A stretch of 64,000 nucleotides of DNA from Anisus vortex. Taxonomy: Eukaryota > Mollusca > Gastropoda > Planorbidae. This document shows positions 1-11,814 of this stretch, piece after piece. Each line of letters opens with the position of its first letter. Positions within the stretch are counted from its first letter, which is position 1. The notes beneath the pieces were generated by a model. It saw only the letters and a list, made by a program, of their open reading frames with translations. It did not search any database and was not told where the DNA came from. The translations under genes were made by a program, and so were the position numbers. The stretch is from NCBI GenBank assembly GCA_949126835.1, contig OX421502.1, positions 34,746,982-34,810,981 on the forward strand. Direction: 5' to 3'.

Positions 1-320
1 TACATGTATCAATCATAGTACCGAGAGTTATCGACTTTACAAAATACTTTATCTAATTTTGCAATGACAGTTCTACACAATTTTAATCACTGGCACAAGT
101 TGTTATCGATTCTTTTAAGTTAAGTATTAAGCGAAATATAGAATTAACAACTTTAGTCTTTCTAAGTCAAAATATATACGAAATGTCCATGTAAGATTAA
201 AAAATTATCTACCTACTATTCACTATTGCTGGGCAAGGATTAATGTTTTTATGTGGATACGGTCAGAGTTTCTATAAATAGAAACAATAAAACCATACAG
301 AATAAAAGGAGTTGTAATTA
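1..320. other. AT-rich sequence, no feature recognised
   Basis: I see no open frame, repeat or RNA signature here. It is AT-rich and ends where a LINE tail with a TTATC-type tract begins. Confidence 0.5.
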
Positions 321-435
321 AACAATTTTATCTTATCTTATCTTATACATTACAGACGTTCATTATATAAAGAAGATTATTGCGTCCTACGCTCATCCGT
401 GGTCCGAGTCTAGTCTTGCATTTTTATTAATGTTT
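321..435 (-). mobile_element. LINE-T tail (5'-truncated non-LTR retrotransposon 3' end)
   Basis: Reading the minus strand, this is the last ~100 bp of a dispersed family seen more than ten times in the window. The constant end on the plus strand is a (CTTAT)n tract followed by ACATTACAGACG; the other end varies between copies, as expected of 5'-truncated LINEs. Longer copies encode, on the minus strand, a peptide of the SFFPSGI-AWNGLPEQT kind, typical of the C-terminus of LINE reverse-transcriptase ORFs. Confidence 0.6.
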
Positions 436-522
436 ATGACAGCATGGCTAATTGCAAAGATGGGAAAATGTTAGGGCAAGGTGAGCTAAGAGAGAATCGA
501 ATCTATTCTGATCTCTCTAAAG

Positions 523-3368
523 CAGGGATCGGCAATCTCTGGCTAATAATGTGCCAAACGAGGATTTCTAAATCATTCAGCGTTCCGACAGCCTAAAAGT
601 CAACCTGCTCTAATATACTTGTTTTAATACAACAAGACCAAGGCCTAAAGCAAAGGAAATTTATAGAGAAAATCGTTAAAGCGTTTTATTTGTAATAAAA
701 ACATTTACGTGATTGTGATTATCATCCTTTTCATTTGCATTTATAATTTATACCAAATCAAAATTCCATTACCACACTTTCAAATTTGTAAACATTATCA
801 TATGGTTGTCAAGAAATGGATCTAGCAACTGCTAATATTGATTATATTTTGTTCTCAGTTTAACTCAGCATTTGTTATGTTTTGTTTTTTGTTGAATGAC
901 AATGCTATTATCGTTAAGAGGCATTGATACGTAGTATTCATACAAACTGGGTAGTTAATGTAATCTTTAAAAATTTTGCATAATATATGTTTTAGTCAAA
1001 TAATATTTTTATAATTTTCACCTACTTTTTACAGTTTGGTCATTATAAAGTTATAAATTTTAGGCCATTTAGTTTTTTATAAAATAAAACACACACATAA
1101 AAAAAAACCTCAGCAACACAATATTAGAAATATTAGCGTAAAAATTTTTTTTTAAAAAGGCATTTGACAAAGTCAAACATCAAGATCTATTTAATATATT
1201 ACAAGATCTGGACATAGATGGTAAAGACCTCAGAATAATAAGAAATCTATACTGGGAGCAAGAAGCTGCCATTAGATATGAAGGGGAGTTAAGTGCATTC
1301 AAACCAATAAAGAGAGGAGTAAGACAGGGATGTGTTTTATCACCAGACCTCTTCAACATCTACAGTGAAATAATACTCCGGAATATCGAACACCTAGATG
1401 GTATTAAAGTTGGAGGAAAGAATATAAATAATCTGAGATATGCAGACGACACAGTATTAATAGCAGAATCAGAAAGTGCCCTGCAAACTATTCCTATTCT
1501 AAATAAGGTGGTAGAAGAGAGCCGACTTAAAGGATTAACACTCAATCTCAGTAAGACCGAAGTAATGGTAATCTCTAAGAAAACACAAACTCCAAAATGC
1601 TCTTTATCCAGTGAAGGTGAAAACATCAAGCAAATCAGTTCTTTTCAGTATCTAGGCTATACAATAACACAGGAAGGCAAATGCAACAAAGAAATAAAGA
1701 GAAGAATCGCAACAGCTAAAAACAGCAGAATATCAGAATATGTACCAAAATGCGCATACTGAAGGGGTATGTTTGGTCTGTTCTTCTATATGGATGTGAA
1801 TGTTGGACTATTGATAATGAAACAAGGAAAAGATTGGAGGCAGTAGAAATGTGGTTTCTAAGAAGGATGATGAGAATATCATGGACTGAAAAGAAATCTA
1901 ATGCAGAGGTGTTGAAAACAGCATGTACCTCAAGAGAACTCATTAACACCATTAGGAATAAACAGATGAAATTTCTAGGACACATCTATAGGAAAAATGG
2001 TATAGAAAGACTGGCTTTGTGTGGGAAAATATCTGGTAAGATAGACAGAGGAAGACAAAGGCTAACATATGTAGAAAGCCTGAACGAATGGACCACGTAC
2101 AACAACATAAGTAATAATAACTTTCTGCAAAAAGCTAACAACAGGAAAGAATGGAGAGTCATGACCGCCGATGTCTGTTCTAGACCTGACACGTAAAGAA
2201 GAAGAAGAAAAAAAACTGGCCGAACATGTATTTTTTGTAATATACCAAATAGTACTAACTAATTATTATTTCTTTATATAAATCCAGTATTATGGTGTTC
2301 GTTATAAGATTTAATTAATAGACGTATACAATTAATTTACGTTAAACAGTTGTAAATAAACATTTCCTGTATTAATTGTTTGTCTATTTAACCTTAATTA
2401 GTTTATCTTTTTAAACATTAATAATTACAACAATTGCATAATATAATCTATTAAAAATTATTTTATATTTATTAAATTAATAAAAACAAATTTTGTTTTA
2501 GAATATTTATGTTTTAATTATAAAGAGGATGAGCATGAAAACTCTTATAAGTGTTATTAGTCTATATCAATTAATGAGCTCTTCGCTAATTTATAATGGC
2601 AGATACATATTTAGTCATGTTTCTGAGTAGTGAAGTGTAAGTGACCTCTTTGAATGCTTAACACAGCTTTCATGTGATATAAATAGTATAATAAATACTG
2701 TACACAACTGTAAGTTAAACAAAAAGCTGAAAGTAAAGCGAAAGCCGGGCAATTAAGAATAGCAGATGACTTTCTAAACCAGCTTACTTTCAGATTTTCA
2801 CGCAAACTGGCCACATTTCAATGCCCCTTTTTTTCATTCCATTCAACTGGCTGCGTTTTAAAAAAAACAATATCCCTCCATTAAAAAAAAATCTACATCT
2901 AAGAAAGTCGATGTAAGATCAAGCCAGTTAGGCTTGAAGGGGATATGTAAAATGAGTCCCTGAATTTGAAAGTCTTGCCTTTGTTTGTAAACTCCGCTTT
3001 GGGTGCTCCAATATGCCTCTGAAAAAGCCCGACTATCTATCTTGATATATGCCTTTATAAAGGAAAGTAGGCTACATATAGTTAAATGTTTTGAAATTGA
3101 TTTCACTCAAAATATATGCAAATCCATTCAAGTGGTTTAACAGTTCATGTGCTGTTTGACCCGGTCCTTGTCAAGGCGTTCATCTCCCTGAAATGTGTCG
3201 CCATGTCATTCAGAAACATCGGCTTCAACAGTCAGTTCTCCTCATTCAGAACCGGAAAATGTTTTTATTATCATCAATAAAAAACACCTCTTGGAGGTCT
3301 CTCGCGTGCCATTGAAAATCGCTCTGCGTGCCAGGTTTGGCACGCGTTCCTTAGGTTGCCGACCCCTG
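523..3368. mobile_element. hAT-type DNA transposon with 8-bp target duplication
   Basis: The left end reads CAGGGATCGGCAATCT. The right end, reverse-complemented, reads CAGGGGTCGGCAACCT. The element is flanked by a perfect 8-bp direct repeat CTCTAAAG at 515-522 and 3369-3376. An 8-bp duplication with CAGGG termini is diagnostic of hAT elements. An RTE-like LINE (about 1157-2215) has inserted into it. Minus-strand frames near 3110-3240 (FLNDMATHFRE-like) resemble decayed hAT transposase, but no intact ORF remains. Confidence 0.85.
1157..2215 (+). mobile_element. RTE-like LINE, 5'-truncated, frameshifted reverse transcriptase
   Basis: Plus-strand translation gives reverse-transcriptase blocks in order: KAFDKVKH, GVRQGCVLSPDLFN, the catalytic RYADDTVLIAE (about 1436-1468), a thumb region FQYLGYTIT, then VLLYGCECWTI and the C-terminal RRMMRISW and MKFLGHIYRKNG. 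The frame breaks near 1200 and again near 1740, so the gene is dead. It starts in the middle of the RT domain and ends in a (GAA)n tail at about 2196-2212, as expected of 5'-truncated target-primed insertion. It sits inside the 523-3368 hAT element; a related copy at 10545-11425 lacks it. The RTE clade is inferred from motif style; other endonuclease-type LINEs are possible. Confidence 0.85.
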
Positions 3369-3376
3369 CTCTAAAG

Positions 3377-4310
3377 AAAGATCGGAACTTGTCTGGTTCA
3401 GGTGACAGAAGGCTATTGGAACTCTTGAAAGTCGTGCAAGGAAGAGGTCTATTAGAACTCTGAAATTCATGGTCATTCGGTGTTTGTATCTTTGTTGTTG
3501 CATTTTTAATTGTTAGTATTGTTGATTTCAGAATCGTGTTTCTAGGATTGTGTATGATTGTATGAGGGTCTCAAAGCGCTGTGTGAAAGATTGTGTATGA
3601 TAATATGTGAGTCTCCGAGAAACTGTGTCAAAGATGATGTATGAATGTATGCGCGTCATCAAACACTATGTCAAGAGGTGTGTATGTACGCTACACTAAA
3701 TGGTGTCACTATAAGTCTCGTTTGATAAACTACGGTTTTTTTTTATATCAGACCACCCAATTCAGATTCCGGAACGCAAAATCGTGAGCCGCCATGACAT
3801 TTACTTGATAGATCTACCTGTTCCGCTCAATCAATACCTGGAAGAAAACACAGCATTAATATAGAGACTGCCAATTTCTTACTAAACATCCGGGGATGCC
3901 AGATGGTTATCGATTTAGCACACACTTAAAGTTGGCAGCTCTGCCATTCAGGGGGAAATAATTATAAGTGCAGCGAAAATTATCAGCGATAAGGTTAGTG
4001 ACGCAGGTGATTTACCCAGTCATCAGAATAAATCACAGAACGGTTTCAGCCTCGTTATGAAAGAATTCCGACATACGGGCATTTTCCATTATTTTAGGCG
4101 TGCTTACATATTATGCATATCTAACATATCAACAACCATAAAAACAAACTTTGGAAGAATAAATACAAGACGTTATAATCCATAACAAATTGAGATCTGG
4201 GGGGGGGGTATAAATCCATTAACAGGAGTTAACATATTTCTAGAACGGATTGCAAGAATTCTTGAAGAGCTATGGATAAAGTCCAGCCATGAGAATAGAT
4301 GTGCAGTGAA
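3377..4310. other. Unassigned; short imperfect tandem repeat inside
   Basis: No coding region was found. Between about 3540 and 3690 a roughly 55-bp segment (TGTATGATTGTATGAG..., then TGTGTCAAAGAT) is repeated about three times with strong divergence. The rest is non-repetitive, with a G9 run near 4201. Confidence 0.4.
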
Positions 4311-4311
4311 T

Positions 4312-4670
4312 CTTATCTTATATATTACAGACGCTATTCTATAATAAATAAGTGTGTTGCATCCTACGCTTATCCGTGGTCCGAGTCTAGTATTGCATTT
4401 TGATTAGTGTTTTATATGATGTTAAGTTACTGTTTTTTCCTGGTTTGTTCGGGCAACCCATGTTATGCCCGGGTGCCACTCGTGAAGAAAGAGTACTTAA
4501 ACTCATTTGTTCTTGCAAAAGGTATAAGAAAAGTGTTTTTGTCCGTATGTTTATCTGAGCGTTAAAATAGATTGTTATTGTTTTGTATTTTAAAAGTTAG
4601 AATTTAATTTAATGTCTTATATGTATTATTACTACTTTACTCTTTGCCCGCCTGTTCTCTATGGCTTCAA
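4312..4670 (-). mobile_element. LINE-T tail, long copy
   Basis: A roughly 350-bp minus-strand copy of the LINE-T family, running from the TCTTATCTTATATATTACAG end to about CTTTGCCCGCC. It matches the copies at 17905-18240, 21875-22225 and 61725-62065 over most of its length. Confidence 0.7.
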
Positions 4671-4734
4671 GATCCTGTATTGTCTTGACAGTTGTCAGTG
4701 TGTGTTTTTGTTAGTATTGTAGCCTAAAGACGTT

Positions 4735-4860
4735 TTAACGTCCATTGTTCAAACCTCCTGCACGGCGGCAAGGATTGATCGGCGGCAAGGTTTGAGCCCT
4801 GGCCGTCTAGTTCACAGTCCGGAGTGCTAACCGAATCTCAAAATATGTGATCAGAGAAGG
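4735..4860 (-). mobile_element. SINE-B, tRNA-derived (diverged)
   Basis: The minus strand carries a tRNA-like head with a GGTTAGCAC-type A box and a GGGCTCAAACC-type B box, followed by a CCTTGCCGCC / GCAGGAGGTTTG body. A better copy lies at 22485-22600, and a plus-strand piece at 37115-37200. Confidence 0.5.
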
Positions 4861-5184
4861 GCGGAGATACTCTGGTACCGTGCCAGCAAGATTCGAACCT
4901 TAACCAAACATGCACTACTGGTAGATTTCCCCACATAGGGCACTAGGAGTACGTCATAAGCGCCCCCCCTCCTTTTGTGTGTGTGTGTGTCATGGTGCCT
5001 TCCCTTGAGTAATTACATCTGACGTATCGGGTAGCCACTGTATTGAGCCAGATAAATCTAGTAAGTTCTCAGAATTCGACATACAAGCCAACCAATCACA
5101 GTTCTGTTTTTGGAGTCACGTGATTTTTAATGCTTTTTTTTCAATAATGGAAAAGCGGTTCATTAAAGAATTGCGTTTAGAAAA

Positions 5185-5548
5185 ATGATTATGCCATTAC
5201 GTGTCTAGTGTGTTGTTGTGTAGTGTGTCGCGTGTCGTGTGTCGCTGTGTATTATGCCTTGTGTCATGTGTAGTGCGTCTTTTTGTAATATAGTGTGTCG
5301 TTGTGTAGTGTGTCGTTGTGTAGTGTGATGTTGTGTAGTGTGTCGCTGTGTAGTGTATCGCTGTGTAGTGTGCCGCTGTGTAGTGTGCCGCTGTGTAGTG
5401 TGTCGTTGTGTAGTGTGTCGTTGTGTAGTGTGTCGTTGTGTAGTGTGTCGGTGTAGTGTGTCGGTGTAGTGTGTCTTTGTGTAGTGTGTTGTTGTGTAGT
5501 GTGTCTTTGTGTAGTGTGTCGTTGTGTAATACGGTGTGTTGTTGTGTA
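5185..5548. repeat. TGTGTAGTGTGTCGT-type microsatellite
   Basis: More than 20 imperfect copies of a 14-15 bp unit (TGTGTAGTGTGTCGT) run straight into the N gap. No gene overlaps it. Confidence 0.9.
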
Positions 5549-5748
5549 NNNNNNNNNNNNNNNNNNNNNNNNNNNNNNNNNNNNNNNNNNNNNNNNNNNN
5601 NNNNNNNNNNNNNNNNNNNNNNNNNNNNNNNNNNNNNNNNNNNNNNNNNNNNNNNNNNNNNNNNNNNNNNNNNNNNNNNNNNNNNNNNNNNNNNNNNNNN
5701 NNNNNNNNNNNNNNNNNNNNNNNNNNNNNNNNNNNNNNNNNNNNNNNN
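5549..5748. other. Assembly gap, exactly 200 N
   Basis: Exactly 200 undetermined bases lie between two different simple repeats, so the true length is probably unknown and 200 is likely a placeholder. Open frames running through it are artefacts. Confidence 0.98.
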
Positions 5749-5778
5749 TATATCTCTCTCTCTCTCTATCTTACTCTC

Positions 5779-5819
<41 letters not shown>

Positions 5820-5999
5820 CTATCATTAACTTTTTTGGGTGTATTGTTCTGTCCCCCACTCCAAATATTTTTTCTCTTTTCTTGTCTTTCTCTTTCTCTC
5901 ACTCTCTATATATCTCTTTCTCCCTGTCCCTCTGTCTTCTATCTCTCTCTTGCTCTCTGTCTCTATATTTACTCTCTCTCTCTCTCTCTCTCTCCAGTT
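5749..5999. repeat. (TC)n-rich microsatellite
   Basis: CT dinucleotide tracts (TATCTCTCTC variants) are interrupted by a short unique stretch at about 5825-5880. They flank the right side of the gap. Confidence 0.9.
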
Positions 6000-6584
6000 T
6001 ACGTGATAAATATACATAGCAAAGGGTGAGTGTAATCTATACTTAAGCACTTCATGCCCGAGAGTATTCCGTGGAGCCAGATTGCAAATGATGAACTTAC
6101 GAATATGTAAAATATGTTACATAAGATACATACAAAAACAAGTGAGCGAATCGTGTCCCTTGGTGTATCATCACCCAGTGATAATATAAATAGACATGTG
6201 TTATTCATCTTCTTAAGTGTTCAAACATTGGATTTGCCTTAACAGTTTAGACTGCCAGTTCCGTCTCTCTCTAGATTAGTATTGCCTTTATGAGACTTAG
6301 CTTAGAGCCCCAGGGCATATATGGTGGCACCTTGAATTGAACGGGCACTGTTGCAGGGTGTGTCCTGGATTTCGGATACCAGTTCCACAAGGGCACTCGA
6401 GGGCGTGTGTGGCTTAGTCCCGATTCGGTACTGGTCATCTAGCAGTCAGTTGTGACCTGTTCAGTCTATAAATAGTGGCCTGCTCATTTCATTTATTAAA
6501 AAGCTAGATGTATTACTTTAGAATTGACTTGGATTATTGTCGTTTCGTTCCTCCATCGGCCGAAACCTTTTAGAGTGTTATTGT
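6000..6584. other. Unassigned sequence
   Basis: No coding or repeat family was recognised in this stretch. Base composition is less AT-rich between 6240 and 6480 than around it. Confidence 0.4.
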
Positions 6585-6662
6585 CGTTTCGTTTTTATGA
6601 GCGCGCTGAGCATGCTTGCATTAGCATGGAATGAGGCGCTATATAAATGACCAATTATTAAT
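6585..6662 (+). mobile_element. LINE-G 3' tail fragment (GCGCTATATAAAT end)
   Basis: GCGCTGAGCATGCTTGCATT...AGGCGCTATATAAAT matches the 3' ends at 20110-20215 and 60130-60205. In the 20-kb copy this end follows a LINE C-terminal peptide, so I call it a non-LTR tail. Confidence 0.5.
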
Positions 6663-6960
6663 TATTATTATCATCATCATCATCAATCCCTTGACCGTTG
6701 TGGTCGTTGGGGGGAGCGAATGGACACTTCGGCAGTCAACTTTCTCTACTTTTGCCTATCTTGAGCGGTTGTCAATAGTTGATTCAACTGCAGCCCTGTC
6801 CCAATATTTTACATTGTCGAACCAGCATCTCCGTTGCGACGGCCTCTCCGACGTCTATCTTATACCGTGCCCTGGAGGATTGATTTTGGCAGGTTATTAT
6901 GCCGCAACTCGGATACGTGATCTGCTGGTTCCGTCGTGAGACATATCGGGTTGTTTTACC
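6663..6960 (-). mobile_element. LINE-R 3' end with (GAT)n tail
   Basis: This is a close relative of 11815-12110. On the minus strand it ends in PPTTTTV-like codons followed by a (GAT)n tail, seen on the plus strand as (ATC)n at about 6668-6686. The 12-kb copy continues into a reverse transcriptase, which identifies this as the tail of that LINE. Confidence 0.65.
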
Positions 6961-7799
6961 TCCAACGCCAAATATATTTACATTGTTCAAAACCTAAAGT
7001 AAACCGTTGGTGAAATTGAGTGAATAGCACAACAACGAACCCCACATGGAGTGTACTGGCTGCGTGTAGCTGTTTAGAATTGTTTAGATATTAATTATTA
7101 TTACCCGTAATAATCTCGTAGTTTTCAAAAATACTAAATGAAAAACAAAAAGAGCTAAAAAGTTTTAACAAGATTTGTTTTGTTGAAAGTTGGGAGAAAA
7201 TCATTCAAATATATTGTCGTACGATTTATTATTATTTAGACTATTTATTTTTTTGTTCTCGAAGACATATTTTAAAATGATGTATGATTAGCACTTAATA
7301 AATTCTTAATATTAAAATTAAATGACTTTGCAAACACTAATTAGTCAAAGGCGACTCTTTGGCCAAATTTTTTTTGTTCAGATCCCGAAAATTTCTTGCG
7401 ATTATATGAACTGACAACAGCAAAGGCATGACGCTAATTGTCGGCGACGCTTTTTGATCTAGGTCACGAGAAGCAAAAATAAATAAATTGGTACTTCCCC
7501 ACTTGATGCTGAAAGCTACCAACAAATTCAAAAGAAGGAAATAAGAGAGACTAAAAAGATGACACGCACATAGTGTTTCTTTTGAATCTTCCGCATTAAA
7601 CCCACAATCAGTTCAGTTTTATTACAATAGCTGTCTAGTGGTAAAAGCTATCTAAAAAAAAAACTCGTTCTCAAACAACTGAAATAGGCTTTAAATTTAG
7701 ATTAGATCTAGATTGAAAAGCAAAACTTGCATTTGGGCAACTTAAAAAATAACTTTACTTGTATGGTTTAAAAAAAAAAAAACTGTTCAAAACAACACA
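6961..7799. other. AT-rich sequence, nothing recognised
   Basis: No feature was supported. Short A runs occur near 7650 and 7770. Confidence 0.4.
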
Positions 7800-7802
7800 T
7801 AA

Positions 7803-7972
7803 TTGATATTCCGCTAATGACCGAAAGTCAGTGTCAGTTTCGTCCGAAACCGAAATCAAGCCAAAAGCTAACGTTTTTGATACGGCCGAAAACGAAACTA
7901 CTCCGAAAGAGGCAATTTTGCCTACTTTCGGTGCAAAAAACGAAACCGAATTTCGGTCGACCACTAACAGAG
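7803..7972 (+). repeat. PAL repeat (rich in TTTCGGCCGAAAC-type palindromes)
   Basis: About 170 bp, starting GATATTCCGCTAATGACCGAAA and ending CGGTCGACCACTA, with repeated CCGAAAACGAAAC words that are partly self-complementary. The same unit occurs at 28285-28457, and a related inverted piece at 24850-24985. It is probably the end of, or a whole, small non-autonomous transposon. Confidence 0.6.
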
Positions 7973-8018
7973 ATATAAACACTTATATTTACTCAATATG
8001 CTAAGACAAATTCAAAAT

Positions 8019-8022
<4 letters not shown>

Positions 8023-8061
<39 letters not shown>
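8023..8061. repeat. (TC)n microsatellite
   Basis: A pure CT dinucleotide run of about 38 bp. Confidence 0.95.
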
Positions 8062-8064
<3 letters not shown>

Positions 8065-8440
8065 TAAAGTTGCGTAAAATAGTAGCACCACTAAAAACGT
8101 ACCAACATTCAAAATGTATCCAAATTCATTTCTTTAACAAGTAAACATCTGCCTGTAACAGCAATCAGCAAACCCTCGTTAGATATACCTGTTTAACTAG
8201 GCTATATATAAAATAAAAGTATTTTTATCTCTTGGAGCTGACACAGATTGAAGACACACAAGGCCAGATCTGGAATATGTCAGACACTGGAAGCAATACA
8301 TCTTCATGGTTGATCTAAAATGTTCGATTGAACCTTCCTCCTATACCCCCGCCCACCCCTCCCACACACCCAGCCCGAGAGAACAATCCTGACAACATAC
8401 GAACATTCGGATAGATCAAAGATGGCGGAGATAGAGAAGG
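8062..8440. other. Unassigned; pyrimidine-rich patch
   Basis: No gene was found. A C-rich stretch occurs at about 8338-8378. Confidence 0.4.
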
Positions 8441-8444
8441 AGAT

Positions 8445-8775
8445 GTTAGGCGTTACACTAAGAGAACTAAGGAGAAAGGAAGGAGATGATAGACAGTATT
8501 CTAAGAGAAATAAGGAGAAAAGAAGTATATGATAGACAGTATTCTAGAAATAATGAGAAAGGAAGGAGATGATAGACAGTACTCTAGAACTAATGAGAAA
8601 GGAAAGAGATGATAGACAGTATTCTAGAACTAATGAGAAAGGAAGGAGATGATAGACAGTACTCTAAGAGAACTAAGGAGAAAGGAAGGAAATGGTAGAC
8701 AGTACTCAAAAAGAATTACAGAGAAAGGAAGTAGATGGTAGACAGTAATCTAAGAGAAGTGAGGAGAAAGGAAAG
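8445..8775. repeat. Minisatellite, ~42-50 bp unit
   Basis: About seven imperfect copies of AGGAGATGATAGACAGTA followed by TTCTAAGAGAACTAAGGAGAAAGG. Units vary in length. No ORF of note. Confidence 0.85.
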
Positions 8776-8927
8776 AATAGGAAGGAATAGAGGGTTCAAA
8801 ATAACTTGCCAAGAGGATTAAAATTAGCCAAGGTTTTAGTCGTTCGATATTGTCAGAAAGGTAAGCTCGGGTTATCGCATCGATTTAAGAGCCCTGTGTT
8901 TGAGTGAGCGCTTGCGTTCCATGCGCG

Positions 8928-9003
8928 TGTGGCTGAGTCTATCCGTGCGAGTGTGGCTGAGTCTATCCGTGCGCGTGTGGCTGAGTCTATCCGTGCGAGT
9001 GTG
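8928..9003. repeat. 24-bp tandem repeat, three copies
   Basis: GTGTGGCTGAGTCTATCCGT plus GCGC/GCGA is repeated three times exactly apart from one alternating base (GCGC or GCGA). It is open in several frames only because 24 is a multiple of three. Confidence 0.9.
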
Positions 9004-9359
9004 TTCTGACGCTGCGAACAGTTTTCTGTATCTCGATAGATGCCGACGAGTGTTTAAATCAACAACTGGTTCGAATCGCGCGTCCCTCGTGCGCCTACAC
9101 CCGCTACCGATGACGTAACGAACGTGTTTTGTGGAACGGGAGGCCAGAGTTCTGGAACAGCACATAGACACATAAACACACACACACACACTCATGGAGG
9201 CAATGTGTTGTCGTTGACGGCATCCCAGTCATTACTCTCACCGCAGTCATGTCATGAGTAGCACGTGCTGACCTCATTCTCATTGCCTGCTGTTGATGTT
9301 TATAACGGTGAGTTTAAGACTAGTCGTGTTTACCTTTCCGTCTAGGACATGTATTAGAT

Positions 9360-10255
9360 TCTGTAAACTTCATTTTACACTAGTCTGTGTTTTAGACAAA
9401 TCCGATAAGTAAACTAGATTTTACACTAGTCTGTGTTTTAGACAAATTCAATAAGTAAAATTCATTTTACACTAGTCTGTGTTTTAGACAAATCCGATAA
9501 GTAAACTAGAGTTTACACTAGTCTGTGTTTTAGACAAATTCAATAAGTAAAATTCATTTTACACCAGTCTGTGTTTTAGACAAATGCAATAAGTAAACTT
9601 CATTTTACACTAGTTTGTGTTTAGACAAATCCGATAAGTAAACTAGAGTTTACACTAGTCTGTGTTTTAGACAAATTCAATAAGTAAAATTCATTTTACA
9701 CCAGTCTGTGTTTTAGACAAATGCAATAAGTAAATTCATTTTACACCCGTCTAAATTTTAGACAAATGCAATAAGTAAACTGCATTTAACACCAGTCTAA
9801 ATTTTAGACAAATGCAATAAGTAAACTGCATTTAACACCAGTCTAAATTTTAGACAAATGCAATAAGTAAACTGCATTTAACAACAGTCTAAATTTTAGA
9901 CAAATGCAATAAGTAAACTGCATTTAGCACCAGTATATATTTTAGACAAATGCGATAAGTAATCTTCATTTAACACCAGTAGCCTATATATTTTAGACAA
10001 ATGCAATAAGTAAACTTCATTTAACACCAGTAGCCTATATATTTTAGACAAATGCAATAAGTAAACTTCATTTAACACCAGTATATATTTTAGACAAATG
10101 CGATAAGTAGACTTCATTTAACACCAGTATATATTTTAGACAAATGCGATATGTAAACTTCATTTTACACCAGTATATATTTTAGACAAATGCGATAAGT
10201 AAATGTGTTTACACCAGTCTGTTTTTTATACAACTGAGATAAGTAAACTTCATTT
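9360..10255. repeat. Minisatellite, ~46-50 bp unit, about 19 copies
   Basis: The unit is TTTTACACTAGTCTGTGTTT followed by TAGACAAATCCGATAAGTAAACT. Variants are ordered along the array: CTAGTCTGTG types on the left, then CAGTCTAAATTTTAGAC types, which are near-palindromic, then CAGTATATATTTTAGAC types on the right. No gene boundary is associated with it. Confidence 0.93.
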
Positions 10256-10544
10256 TGATATTGTGAACGCTAATTTAAACTATCATGTAACAAGAACAGA
10301 TTTTTTTTTCAATGGACTATGTATCCCCATGTGTAGCTGAACTTTACAAGTGAAACAAAATACAAAGTTTAATTAGATCATTTTGGGTCAGTATAACTAT
10401 GAGGGAAAGTTTTGGGGGTTATGGGTGAATGTTGGGACCCAGAGCTCAATCAGTGGCTTAGCCGGGGCAGGGGGGGAGCAGGGGCAGCGGCCGCTCCCCC
10501 TACGACCATTTTCGAAAAAAAAGGGCCTTTTCGGGAATATTATT

Positions 10545-11425
10545 TTAATTAATAATTTTAACAAACAATTAATGCAGGAAATGTTTATTTACAACTGTTT
10601 AACGTAAATTAATTTTAATTCTATAATAATTAAATCTAGTAATGAAGACCATATTGTTGGATTTATATAAAGAAATAATAATTAGTCAGTAATATTTATT
10701 ATATTACAAAACATAACTTGTTTGACATCACCATTGAATTAAATGTGAAAACTTTTTTAATCGAAGGGAGATAATTAACCCGTTTTAATAAATTTTATAA
10801 AATAATGAATGACTTACAATTTATAACTTACAAATGGTGAAACTGTAAAAAGTATTTGAAAATTATATAACTTTTAAATGACTAATAAATGAATTTCCGT
10901 GAATGAATAAATGAAATTATATGTATATTTTCAAACATTACATTAACTACCCAGTTTGTATGATTACTACGTAACTATTCCACTTAACTATATTTACCAC
11001 CGCCAAGTCTTTTTCTGAACATTAGCAAATATTATAAGGACATCAAAAAATGAGATCAAAATATAATCAATATTAAAAGGTGTTATAGCCTCATATTGAC
11101 AACGAAATGATAATGTTTAGACAATAATTACCATAAATGTGAAAGTTTATTATTTAAATATTATGTTTCATATAAATGCAAATAAAAAGGATGATAGGCC
11201 CAATCACAAACGAGTTAATTTGATATTAAATATAAAACGCTTTAGCGACTTTCTCAATAAATGTCCTTTGCTTTTGGCATTCGTCTTGCTACGGAGTTAA
11301 ATTGTCCTCTAAAAAACTTATTTTAAAAAGTATAAGAGAGCAGGTTGACTTTTAGGCTGTTGGCACGCTGAATGATTTAGAAATCCTTGTTTGTAACACC
11401 ATTAGCAAAAGGTTGCCGACCAATG
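10545..11425. mobile_element. Inverted partial copy of the 523-3368 hAT family
   Basis: This segment is the reverse complement of parts of about 530-1080 joined directly to about 2225-2400 of the first hAT element. It lacks the LINE found there, so it is an empty-site relative. Its right end, GGTTGCCGACC, matches that family's TIR. Confidence 0.75.
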
Positions 11426-11814
11426 ATGTAGGCTATCAGTGGTGCGTGATACTTCGCAACTAAAGATACCCACATAAGTGAAAAGTTAAAACGAATTTCC
11501 ATTTGTTAAGGACATAACAGTCGGGCGTGGTATTTTACCAGCTGAGAGGCCAAAATTAGAAAAGAATAGAGCGTTCCTAAAACGTAGCATAGAGACAGTG
11601 TTTTGATGTCTATAGAGGCGATTTATCTCGTCTTTTAAAATTAAAAGAAGAAAAGAGCAGACCTATACAAGCATTTGCGTTGATTCAATAAATACTTTTC
11701 GATACTAGATGTTCCTCCCGATAATGAGCAGTAGATGCAATCAATTATGAAGAAATTCCCATCACTAATAGTTGCTAGAAAAAGAATCGTGGAAGGTTAA
11801 ATTAAAACTGCACT

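Noticed and set aside
5456..6029. Frames running through the N gap
   Set aside because: They are built from X residues and microsatellites.
8872..9195. Arg-rich 107- and 72-codon frames
   Set aside because: Products of the 24-bp tandem repeat and flanks; no start, splice or family evidence. A GGTTCGAATCG near 9068 hints at a pol III B box but no full tRNA or SINE is seen.
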